Assembly: GCF_026914265.1 (NCBI RefSeq)
Contig: NC_069133.1
Location: 51,225,182-51,289,181 of the forward strand
Direction of reading: 5' to 3'
Length of the DNA stretch: 64,000 bases
DNA from: Mya arenaria
Taxonomy: Eukaryota; Mollusca; Bivalvia; Myida; Myidae
Each line of letters opens with the position of its first letter. The stretch's first letter is position 1. The notes below the pieces were generated by a model. That model searched no databases and had not been told where the DNA came from. It was given only the letters and a program-made list of their open reading frames with translations. This document shows positions 24,240 through 35,962 of the stretch, piece after piece. The translations under genes were made by a program, and so were the position numbers.

Positions 24240-25075
24240 TTACTTTTGACATTTATTTATGTTTGTTTATTTATTTATTTGTTTGTTGATTCGTTCGTTC
24301 GTTCGTTCGTTCGCTCGCTCGCTCGCTGGTTCCTTCCTTCCTTCCTTCCTTCCTTCCTTCCTTCCTTCCTTCCTTCCTTCCTTCCTTCCTTCCTTCCTTC
24401 CTTCCTTCCTTCCTTCCTTCCTTCCTTCCTTCCTTCCTTCCTTCCTTCCTTCCTTCCTTCCTTCCTTCCTTCCTTCCTCCCTCCCTCCCTCCCTCCCTCC
24501 CTCCCTCCCTCCCTCCCTCCCTCCCTCCCTCCCTCCCTCCCTTCCTTCCTTCCTTCCTTCCTTCCTTCCTTCCTTCCTTCCTTCCTTCCTTCCTTCCTTC
24601 CTTCCTTCCTTCCTTCCTTCCTTCCTTCCTTCCTTCCTTCCTTCCTTCCTTCCTTCCTTCCTTCCTTCCTTCCTTCCTTCTTTCCTTCCTTCCTTCCTTC
24701 TTTCCTTCCTTCATTCATTCCTTCATTCATTCATTCATTCATTCATTCATTCATTCATTCCTTCATTCATTCCTTCCTTCCTTCCTTCCTTCATTCATTC
24801 ATTCATTCATTCATTCATTCATTCATTCATTCATTCATTCATTCATTCATTCATTCATTCATTCATTCATTCATTCATTCATTCATTCCTTCCTTCCTTC
24901 ATTCCTTCATTCCTTCATTCATTCATTCATTCATTCATTCATTCATTCATTCATTCATTCATTCATTCATTCATTCATCATTCATCATTCATTCCTTCAT
25001 TCCTTCATTCATTCATTCATTCATTCATCCATCCATCCATTCATTCCTTAATTCATCCATCCATCCATCCAAACC
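24240..25075. repeat. Compound tetranucleotide microsatellite
   Basis: The tract runs (TTTA)n, (GTTC)n, (GCTC)n, then a long (TTCC)n, a (TCCC)n block at 24478-24540, (TTCC)n again, (ATTC)n mixed with TTCC, and ends in (ATCC)n. Four-base blocks translate as Ser-Phe-Leu-Pro and Ser-Phe-Ile-His runs, and as Arg-Lys-Glu-Gly on the other strand. None of these is a gene. Confidence 0.97.
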
Positions 25076-25244
25076 ACTTTTGAATTGTCATTTTTCATAG
25101 AGGGTCAATCATTTGCAATTTCAAATTTATCGCACCATACTGGAGACGTCTTAAGTTTAAACATGATATTTTTCACAAAGATTGTGAAGAAAGTTATGAT
25201 AACTCATACTAAGTCACTCTTGTTTACACGATGTTGCGCTAAAG

Positions 25245-25340
25245 TGTGGTCTTGTGATGGGGGAAACCGTAGTACCCGGAGAAAACCCACTCGTCCGGCT
25301 TAGTGACTACTAACCAAACTCACATTCGGACACGTCTATC
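25245..25340 (-). mobile_element. tRNA-derived SINE fragment (3' part)
   Basis: Read on the minus strand, the sequence AGCCGGACGAGTGGGTTTTC then TCCGGGTACTACGGTTTCCC matches the body of the SINE at 60660-60830 on the plus strand. The tRNA-like head is not recognisable here, so the copy is truncated. Confidence 0.65.
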
Positions 25341-28300
25341 GACAATTATGTTTTTGAGCGAAATTGTACAGATTGTTAAAAAAACAAAAGCTTATGATGA
25401 TAGGTGAAATTGACTTCCTGCAGATATCTTTCCTAGAGTGGAACCCGAATGTTGTAAAAATAGAAATTTTAATGGATTACTATGCATTTCATATATCAAT
25501 GATTCAAATATTTGAGACCCTCATAGTTCATATCTCCAGATATAGTTTTAGTAACCAATGGACAGATGTTATTGCAAATGACATTCAAACAACTCAATTT
25601 TAAAAAAGAATATTCAGAGCCGCAGTTATGACGATGGACATTGAATACTATATACATGTATGCATGGTATATGAAACCCAATTGCACACAGCTTTCCCTT
25701 CGAAGGAGAAGAAATCACTACAAAACCACAATACGTTGATGATTATTTAAAACCCTTTTAACACCTAAAACTTCTTTCATTCTTGTAGGAACCCTGCTAT
25801 TAAATTCAAATTCTCCATTAAATTTTCATCCATCACCTTTCTCTGCTATATGATTTGTAAGCGACTGTAGTCTGTTAATGACCAGTGAATGCGATTTTGA
25901 GAGTTGTCGGAATTAGTATGGTTGCGGATTCCTACTTTATAAACAATATCGTACACCAGAGTGATGATGCTATGCGTACCACAATTAGGTTTAGCATTGT
26001 CGAACATTTAGTAAATGAAAATGAATTTACATGCAATAGTGCATATTGCTGTCGGTGTCGGCCTGCAACGAAATCCCTTTCTTTGCTCTACGTTAAATTG
26101 CTCTTGTTTCCCTCTTTATTATGACTCCAGAAAAAATCACCTTTAACACTATTTTTCCACAAATTATGAATACTTTGTCGGTTGGTGTAATATCTTTTTG
26201 CTATCATGATCTTTTTACAGTCACAATCTATAATGTCCATGTGAAACAGTATTGGCCGCATCTCTAGGTCCATCGCTAAATTAATCCACCCTAGAAAGAG
26301 GCCATTCTAAATATAATTCAAGACCACATGAACGTCTTCAAATATGATATAAATCATGTGTAAATTTGAAAATACACACAATAATGCCATTTTAGCATCA
26401 TAAAATAAAAACTTATCTGAAAGAAAGATTTAAAAGTAATGTACATCAGGGCTTCAACGACGCGGAAGCATTTCGCTTCGGGGCCGACACTTATCATTGT
26501 TTAGTGCAACCTTCTCAATCACCTTTACACACACCGGCAAGAGATACTTCGGACAAACAGAACACTGTTAATCTTTCAACGGTTGACTAGCTCCACCATT
26601 ACGATATTAAACATCATCATACCATAGTTTATGAGTCTTTTTTTGTTTGTATCAGCGAAAGAACAACAGTGCACAGTAAAAAGTGTAATAACACCGTGTA
26701 GAACTACTTTTTAAGTAAATTGTAGTTACTTCCCTTTGATTTTAAAATCGCAAATTATGTCGATTTTTTTGCCGATGTGTGGATATTTTGGTCGAAATTT
26801 CCTATATAATGTATTAAGATATGTTAAAAATTGACCATTTTATACATTCAGTTTTACAATAGTGATATACCCTGATTTTGGTCGGTCTGGTACAGAATCT
26901 CGGTCCTCCAAGGAATACCTAGGGGTTTAGTTATTTAAAGAGTTATGAAAGGGTGCTTTACCATGTCCTTTTTTGGTAACTGTCAACGTCATCGGCGACC
27001 GCATGAGGCGCCTCACGGGTAGCTAAGCGGTATACTCAACAGGAACATCAGGGGGCATCAGAAAAAATACGAGAAAATCTCCGAAAATAATCATATTAAA
27101 AATAAAACAGTTTTAGATTATATTTTATTTTCCACATCAGTTTACACTTTCCATAAGTGCGTCTTGATTGGATTTGCGTTCCTTAGTTAATTGTGCAAAG
27201 CCAAAAGAATACCATACCAATAAAAGGAGCTACATTTGCAAAGAATGCATATTTAATGTTCGATTCAGATACAGGTCGAACCTCTCGTTTGATATATTGA
27301 GTTGGATTGGATGATTTTGTTGTATTGTCTGAGTATATCATGTTCTTTCGTGGTCCTTGTGAAGTATTTTAAAATAGTAACAGAGCAGAATGTTTATTTC
27401 ACTTAAAACGAGTACAAGCATATATAGCTAATCGCCATAAACACAAAACAAAAACAATTAGTGCACGCAAGAAAATACATAATTTATCAATATAGTATTT
27501 ACAAACAGATTTTTCACTATCATGAAAACTTAAGATACTTTTAATGCCATTATTGGGATGATTTACAAGATGAGTTGATAATTCCAATTTCTAATCTTAA
27601 AACACTTGATGCAGAAAATGGTTACTATATATATATATAATATCAAACTTAGATTTCTAACGTATTATCTTGGAATATAGTCTTGTTGTTTAACATTATA
27701 AATTGATATCGAACAATTTGAAATTCATCTCCAATACCGTTGAACTAACATGGAGTGTATTTCCTATCCTGTCCATGGATAGTGTTCTGTCAATCTTGCA
27801 TTATGGGAGAACAATCTGAGAAAAAATATTTGTATAATTGAAATATTCCAGTTAAACAATGTAAGTTGACAATTTTCACGTTTTTTTTAAATTCCTTATA
27901 CCTAAACAAAGAAACGTAGTAGCTCGCCAACATGTTATAAAATACATCTTGTAATACACCTCTGAACATAGAAAAAAGCATCTTGAATTTGAACACATTT
28001 TAAACATGGTTAGAATCTGTTGGTTTGTAATTAAATCAGAACATTGCCAACACCATTTTGAGGTGAGAAGGGAGACGACTGGAAGAGACCTTTGAGATTT
28101 GCCACCACATGCGTGTTAGTGTTCATTGTGTCAGGCCATGCTATACTCTATCATTTTAATCATTATAAAAGTTTGGTGTAAAACACTCATTAATGATAGT
28201 CAGCACATTGCATAATGGTTGAATAGCTGGCTCTATGAAAGGTCAGTCTAATTGGGCTAATGAGGTAAATATTTTTTGGACATTTTTCAGGTCTATATTA

Positions 28301-28849
28301 ATCATAGGTGTTCCGATAAGTAATCGTTCTATATATATGTTAGAGTTCAATTGGCAATATACAGAATATGGAGCGAGCGCAGCGTATTTTTGCATATACT
28401 GGTATCGGAGCTTTATTTTGACCAGTTATGTTATATTTGTCAATGGTGAGTTAGAACTCACCAAATGTTTGTTTGATATTAGTAATTATTAATTATTGTG
28501 ACACTTCTCTATTCAGGGCCTTCCAAAACACGGAAAGTTTCATAGTTTATTAAAGACTCGTCAATACAACATATATCCATTTCATGATTAAATATTAATT
28601 ACATATATTGTCACTCAAAGTATGAGTTATAAGAGACTATTGAGTTGAAAACAGCAAGGGAATAACAACATGAAAATAATCCGGACTACCATGTATGATT
28701 TAGAAATAGAAGTAAATATTACGTGCATTTTAACTTTTAATATTTTGCCTTTTTATGTTAAATAAAAGATCATATTGTTTAGAATAGTGTTGCAGGTTTT
28801 GGCACAAAATCTTGACATCATAATTATTAGTCTATATCAGACATAGGAT
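25341..28849. other. Intergenic; no supported gene
   Basis: Short frames only. A GC-richer patch at 26450-26550 and a segment at about 26990-27045 (shared with 49220-49275) suggest decayed interspersed repeats. A short (AT)n run lies at 27628-27640. Confidence 0.4.
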
Positions 28850-28854
28850 AGCTC

Positions 28855-30060
28855 CTTGCAGACTCGGGGCTGCTCATAGAAGAGCAAGCCGGCTTTCACA
28901 GACAAAGCACTGCAGAACATACGCTGTCCTTAAAGTTGCTCATAGACTATTTACTTGCAAAGCATAGCAAATTGTTATGCGATTTTATATTGCAAAAAAA
29001 GTGTTTAACTCTATTCATAAGGTTACACCCTGGCATAAAGTGTTACATACTACCAATAATAATACCGATCGAAAATTAGCAAAGTCATTTTTAATGTGTA
29101 TGGTAAGGACATGTCGTATGTTTAAGTTTGACATTGATATGTAAATATTGTTTTTGTCGTTTAGGAGTGCGCCAGGGAGAAAATTTGTCTCCGCGCCTTT
29201 TTTCTATTTTTCTTAACGATCTTTATACTTTTATTTCCAGCAAATTTAATGGAATCAAACTTACAACTGATGATATCAATAGTTTTCTAGATTAAGAGGA
29301 CTTTGAAGGTGTTTTTTTTTCAAAACATTTATATATTATGAAATGCAGATGACACGGTTGTTTTGGCTGAATCGGAAAAGGATCTGCAATTGATTCTTAA
29401 TGCCATAAATGATTATAGCGCTTTTTGGAACCTAACGGTGAATGCTCAAAAATCTCAAGTTGTTTTGTTTTTTAGAGGAAAGTTGAGGAATAAGCCTTCT
29501 TTTTATTACCAAAAGAATAAAGTTGGGGTTGTTGATCATTTAAGCTACCTTGGATTTTTGTTTAATTTAAATGCATAAGTAACTACTTACCTTTGTAGGC
29601 AAGTCCAAAAAGCTATAACTAAAATACGTGTTATGGGATTATCAGTTGATTTATAGACCCATCCTTTCGTTACAATGGTTTGCTCAATTGTACTATATGC
29701 AACGGTATATGCAAGTATGGTGTTGTGAAATCAACACTATCATTTATTAGTTTCAGCGGAAGTTTCTAAACACTATTTTTAATGTATGCCAAGAACGCCA
29801 AATATCATGTTGTATGGCGAGTTAGGGGTTTCTCCTTTTTTTGTTCAAATTCAATCTAAGCGTATGAACTTTGGTGTAACATCGTAAGTGGTTCACTAAA
29901 TTAGATTTCCTGTTTACTATATCGACTTACGTATCAGTTACAAGTGTCAGATACTGTTTATTCAAGCTGGTTAAGTTTAATACATTCTATGTTGAATGAC
30001 CTTGGATTGATGTTTTTTGTAACGCACATGGTGTTTAGCACATTTCGTCTTTAAAACATA
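28855..30060 (+). pseudogene. Decayed LINE, RT and C-terminal region
   Basis: Ordered fragments of a non-LTR RT are present: EEQAGF near 28880, VRQGENLSPRLFSIFLNDLY at about 29170-29230, NADDTVVLAESEKDLQ (the YADD box with Y changed to N) near 29345, WNLTVNAQKSQVVLFFRGK (29425-29480), HLSYLGFLF, then VQKAITKIR and MLYGELGVSPFF. Several stops and frameshifts. This LINE type is different from the one at 2.8 kb. Confidence 0.82.
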
Positions 30061-30074
30061 CTGTTAAGAGAGCG

Positions 30075-30158
30075 TTACAACTTTCTTTGGTAAGATAAAT
30101 ATCATAAGACTAAGCCTGTTTTCAGTCTTATGATATTAATCTTACCAAAAAGGTAACG
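30075..30158. repeat. Hairpin-forming inverted repeat
   Basis: CTTTGGTAAGATAAATATCA and TAAGACT at 30085-30111 are inverted at 30124-30150 with one or two mismatches and a loop of about 12 bases. Outer GCGTTAC / GTAACGC pairs extend the stem past a small bulge. It sits at the 3' end of the decayed LINE and may be a tiny MITE. Confidence 0.6.
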
Positions 30159-31494
30159 CGCATATTTAAAAGATAGCTATATAATTATCACGAAAATTAA
30201 GAAGTAAACACGATACATTTGCGAACTTTAACAGGTTATCTTACGGCAGTAATATGTCACCAAAGTTATGGCTTCTTGATAATCTATTTTCAAATATGGA
30301 TACTTGAAATATGAAGATAATAATTCTTAATAAAATGTAACAGAAAACGCTTAGTTTTGACGAAAGCGTTAGTAACGCTATTCAAAAAAAAATATAATTG
30401 TCGACGTGGAGTTATGAAATATGGTCAAATATGTATCCGCCAGTTGCTGTTTGGTGTTTGTTCATGAAAGTTAGTTTTAAAAAAAATCTCAAAAGAAAAA
30501 GGAAATCGTTTTCAGATTTGCTTATAATTATGAATGTCATTTGAAATTAACAAACTTACTGTGAAATATTTATCATTAAATAATACATTTTGAAAGAAAG
30601 GTCCTTTGCAAGGAAAAACAACATCCAGGGTATGAACTCAGCAGTGTATAACTATCAGCAACTATTACAATATGTTAATGAATGTTTGGCTCTGTATAAT
30701 TATGCTTCTCCAAAAATATTCATATTTTTAACCGTACTGTTTCCCAAAGTGTAACGTTATTGTACTATAAACAAATATAAATATAGAAATACTAAATATA
30801 TGTAAACTTTATACAACATACTAGTTATTTCACCTTGTTGATGTCATAAAAAATTTATCCTTATTTCTGCACTTACAATGTACATACACATGTCATATAT
30901 AAGATAACTGTACGTGTTTAGACGATGTACTTATGTTAAAGTTTTAACAAACGTCTGTTCTGTTTTGTTTTCTGTGCCTTGACGGTAAACTTAACATGAA
31001 TGAGGTATTATCGATCGCTTTTTTATAATAGTAAATAAAGGATTTTAATCGTAATTTCAATTTTTGATAAAACATTGTAAATGTCAAAAATGGCAATGTA
31101 TCGGAAATTTCCTCAATTTCTTGTTCATTTCCAATGTTAATTAAATCTCAATTTACACATATATTTAGCAATATAATGAAACTTTGGCACTAAGATAATT
31201 TCAATTTACGAATGAAATCGATGAAAGATCATTATTGAAACTCCCCTCTGTTGAACACATGTTTGAGCCATTCTCCCTCTTAGAAATAGCTTTTCTGTCT
31301 TCACAGTCATAGTACGTGCTGAAAAATACATAAAAAATATCAATAAATTGTTGATGCCAACCTATTGTTTTCAGCAAAAGTAATGATTCAGATACGACCA
31401 AATTGAAATCAAACTGATGTTAAGTATTTAACGCAATATCACTTGAGATTCACCTATGTTTATTATCGTTTGTGTAACTGGATTTTAAATGTAT

Positions 31495-32655
31495 ATCATT
31501 AAACAATCTCACAGTAGTATTTGTATCATTGAATAACCTTAAGTAGTATTTATATCATTAAACAACCACACAGTAGTATTTATATCATAAAACATTCTCA
31601 AAGTAGTATTTGTACCATTTAACAACCTCACAGTAGTATTTGTATCATTAAATAACCTCACAGTAGGATCTGTATCATAAAACAAGCTCACAGTAATATT
31701 TGTATCATTAATCAACCTCAAAGTAGTATTTGTATCATTGAACAAGCTTAAAATAGTATTTGTATCATAAAACAACCCCACAGTAGTATTTGTATCATTA
31801 ATCAACCTCAAAGTAGTATTTGTATCATTAACAAACACACGGTAGTATTTGTATCATTAACAACCACACGGTAGTATTTGTATCATTTACAACCACACGG
31901 TAGTATTTGTATCATTAACAACCACACGGTAGTATTTGTATCATTTACAACCACACGGTAGTATTTGTATCATTTACAACCACACGGTAGTATTTGTATC
32001 ATTAACAACCACACGGTAGTATTTGTATCATTTACAACCACACGGTAGTATTTGTATCATTAACAACCACACGGTAGTATTTGTATCATTTACAACCACA
32101 CGGTAGTATTTGTATCATTAACAACCACACGGTAGTATTTGTATCATTAACAACCACACGGTAGTATTTGTATCATTTACAACCACACGGTAGTATTTGT
32201 ATCATTAACAACCACACGGTAGTATTTGTATCATTTACAACCACACGGTAGTATTTGTATCATTAACAACCACACGGTAGTATTTCTATCATTTACAACC
32301 ACACGGTAGTATTTGTATCATTAACAACCACACGGTAGTATTTGTATCATTTACAACCACACGGTAGTATTTGTATCATTTACAACCACACGGTAGTATT
32401 TGTATCATTAACAACCACACGGTAGTATTTGTATCATTAACAACCACACGGTAGTATTTGTATCATTAACAACCACACGGTAGTATTTGTATCATTAACA
32501 ACCACACGGTAGTATTTGTATCATTTAACGACCTCACGGTAGTATTTGTATCATTTACAACCACACGGTAGTATTTGTATTATTTAACGACCTCACAGTA
32601 GTATATGTTTTATTAAACAACCCCATAGTAGTATATGTATCATTAAACACAATTG
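31495..32655. repeat. 29/30-bp minisatellite, about 39 units
   Basis: The unit is TAGTATTTGTATCATTAACA then ACCACACGG. Left copies are 30 bases and diverged; copies from about 31830 onward are 29 bases and nearly identical, alternating between ATTAACAACC and ATTTACAACC forms. The last few units drift again. Confidence 0.95.
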
Positions 32656-35355
32656 TTAACAAACCTTGTGCACGATCATGTGATCGAGGTCAGAATTATT
32701 TATTCCATCGTGTTAATTTTGTTTTATACATGTACATGTATCACTTGTCTTTTTCCACGTATTATTGCAACAGTAAATCTTTTGATTATGCTCAAACTTT
32801 GTAAATCTGGATATTTAAATGTTACATTGAAATCAATGGTATTTAAACCAAGGCCAGATTTACAACTATCGCCAAATGAGGCATTATTTTCTTATACAAA
32901 CACTTGAGTTTTGTTTATTTACACACCACCAAAAACGTTTGCTATAGTAGGTCAAGTACAAAACTTGTATCACGGACAGAAGTAGCAATATCCGAATGGT
33001 TATTTATTGTTTGCTAGCGAGACATAATTGTATACGTATACCTTTCATTGGCATATTTCGAATAGCTTAACTATAACAAAACATGTTCGCGTATACGTAC
33101 GAAGTGATGAGTTGCGCATTAGTTTCAATATACAAATACAACCTTTATATATATTCGAATGGTCTTTAAAATACATGTATTTGTTTACATTACAAATAAT
33201 AACAAATGTTGCAGCTGCCTTATGACGTTAAATGTCGTTGGGCTGTATTGAACGTGAATTTAACCCTTAAGAATGTTTAAGATGTTAACACATAAAAGGC
33301 CCTATTTTCTTTGAATATGTTTTATTTCAATCAATAATGAAATGTATGTTTGAAAATCAATGAATGTTTTTTTTTACTTTTTTACCATGTCATCTTTTAT
33401 GGTCTTGTTCACTCTGTATAATAATATTCAAACCATATCAACGCGTGCATTGAAAACATCTAGCAACTCATCATTGCAAACAGAAGGCAACGATAGCTTA
33501 CAAATGCAAGCTGATACAGCAATACAAATCTTATTCTACGATGCCACATTTACGTCATGATTGATAAGACAATGACTGGTTTCTATTTAACGAGTTGCCG
33601 TATGTGACCATGTAGAAATATGACATTTTAAAATGACTAGCTTTTAGGTTACTCCTTCTTACAAATGAACAATTCCGCAGAGGCACAAAATCATTATGTT
33701 TATACATATTAGTGGGATTTTTTTCTCTTAATGAGTTGAGTTCCAGTCAAGTAAATTAATCTGGATATCTTTTAAAATGGGTAAAGTTGAGCTAGACGAC
33801 GCAAACTAGGGAAGTCAAAATACTTTGTTTTGATTTGTTCAAAAATACCATTTTACAATTTTGAAATAAGTGTATTTTTTCTTATTTTTTATAAGAGTTT
33901 GACTACAGATTAATACGTGTATTAACGAAACAGTCATAGCAAAGCATCTCATTTTTAAAAAAAAATGCATATTACGATCGTTATTTATTTTTTTTATATA
34001 TTTTGAACTTGGGGTTGTCGTATTGTTGATGATTTTTAGACTTTAATTGTTTAACAGTCATCAAAATACCAAAATGCCATTCACTCTATTTGTCTTGCAG
34101 AATCTTTAAAATAATGGCTTAATCCATGTAATCAGCAAACATTTTAATTTGATGGAAAGAACGTCAAAATATATATATAAATAAATAAATGATGTTTTCA
34201 GTCATTCTGCAAGCAATATGCTTTCAAATGATACCAAAAATCAGACACGCGATAAAACAAACAAATACGCCATTTTGTACATCATTTCATGATTTCAAAC
34301 GGGCACTGAGGTATTAATAAAACGATTAGTAAATTGCGAGTGTTTGGACGGCATTCAAGTGAACTCATGTTCCTCCTTAAAATGCCTTCCAGAAACTGTT
34401 CAACAAATACGGAAACGTACTTTAATCATTGACCATTGTGTAACTTGGTAAATACCCGCCTTAAGCTCTAATGATTTTCATGCGTCATGACCAAAGGAGA
34501 TTGTCGTCAAACCGTTTGCAAATATTGGAACATCTTTTCCAGCGTACAGCAACCATCTTAATCAAGGGAATGTTGAAGTGGGTAGAAAATCCAACAACTT
34601 GTGGATTACATAAGCCCCCGTACGTCTTGTGGGCACGGTTAGACGGAAAAATTGGAAAATTCATACCATGATGAACGAGTAACATGAAAATTTACAATTG
34701 TATAACATTTATCATTAATTATTTTTCAAGACCAGGCAGGTAAACATCATGTATTTCTACACCGTGGCCATTAACTTTGACTTGTTAATAAATTATTCGT
34801 ATACTTATATCCTTAAAAACATATTTTCAAATATAAGAAGTAGCATTGCCTTTACGAACGAAAGAGAAAAGTCGCGTGAACCGATGTTGGGACTGATCAT
34901 TCAATACAATTTTCAATTATTTTGATAAAATAATGACCCTAAAAAATTTTAGTATTTTTTTATTTTATTTTGAATCTACAAAATTCTCGTCACCCATTAA
35001 AAAACACTAAATCGAATTTGAGTCGATAACATGTTTACAATAAAACGGATGATTAAAATACTTAAATGGGCTATTTTAAGATTTATCTCTAGCCTGGATG
35101 TACATATATAACATGCTTAAACATGACAAAATGATTTTGACCTAGTATTTATTCATTAAGAAATATGACGGTGTCATGTTTAAGTTATTATAGAATATTT
35201 ACTAGATTAGTGTTTTGATACTCATTTATGAATGAACTCGCGCGCATTTTATAGAGATAGTCGTCATAAGGGCGGAAATACCTTCGTAAATTATATCCGA
35301 TCATCAAGCCTCTTCAAACATTGATACACGTCACATCATCACAGCTAAAGAGGGT
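32656..35355. other. Intergenic; no supported gene
   Basis: AT-rich sequence upstream of the first P450. Overlapping short frames on both strands at 34471-34685 are of similar quality and unlike anything I recognise, so I do not call either. Confidence 0.4.
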
Positions 35356-35437
35356 TTAATTAAAATTATCGATAATGCGATTGTTTCTTGCGCAAGACAA
35401 TAGCCCCGCCTTCTGTAAACAGTCAGCAGATATTCCG

Positions 35438-35446
35438 TATATAAAG
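35438..35446 (+). promoter_or_regulatory. TATA box of P450 copy 1
   Basis: TATATAAAG lies about 30 bases before the likely transcription start near 35468 and is conserved in copy 2. A TTGCGCAA palindrome (C/EBP-type) is found about 50 bases upstream at 35387-35394. A 5' non-coding exon of about 120 bases follows and ends at the donor GAAG|GTAAGT at 35589/35590. Confidence 0.7.
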
Positions 35447-35717
35447 CAAGTCAATTCTTCCATATTTCACAAACTACCTGCGATATCAGCCGATTGAGCA
35501 TTAAAAAGCAAATACAGTTCTAAAGTATATTGCACTTTAGAAGACAGCGTTCAAAAGGACATCTCTGCAAACTTTATTAACTTTTGAAGGTAAGTGCTAG
35601 ACAGGCAAGCGCATCTGTAACATGCTTTTGTTCTTTCATCGCACACTGATTGCAATGCGTCTGCAATTTAATGCAACATCATTAAACATGTTTTTGTTTC
35701 TAATTTTCAGAAAGAAA

Positions 35718-35890
35718 ATGATTGCGGTTTCAATTTATTTGGCGGTGTTGGCCGTGATCTTGGTTGCAGCATACATCAAACTTTTCGCAAGAAAAAGGTA
35801 AAATAAATTTCAATTATCTGGATTTGCGTATTAGGTCTTATTGTTAAATGCATATAATAATAATTATTATTATTAATATAATGATGATGA

Positions 35891-35962
<72 letters not shown>

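Noticed and set aside
24054..25100. Long frames of Ser-Phe-Leu-Pro / Ser-Phe-Ile-His on the plus strand and Arg-Lys-Glu-Gly on the minus strand
   Set aside because: They are translations of the tetranucleotide tract, appear in several frames on both strands, and have no other coding sign.
31495..32655. CRISPR-like regular repeats
   Set aside because: The units are directly adjacent with no unique spacers and the setting is eukaryotic; this is a minisatellite.
34471..34685. Overlapping plus- and minus-strand frames of 66 codons
   Set aside because: Neither resembles a known family, they have no splice sites of note, and overlap of two such frames is expected by chance.
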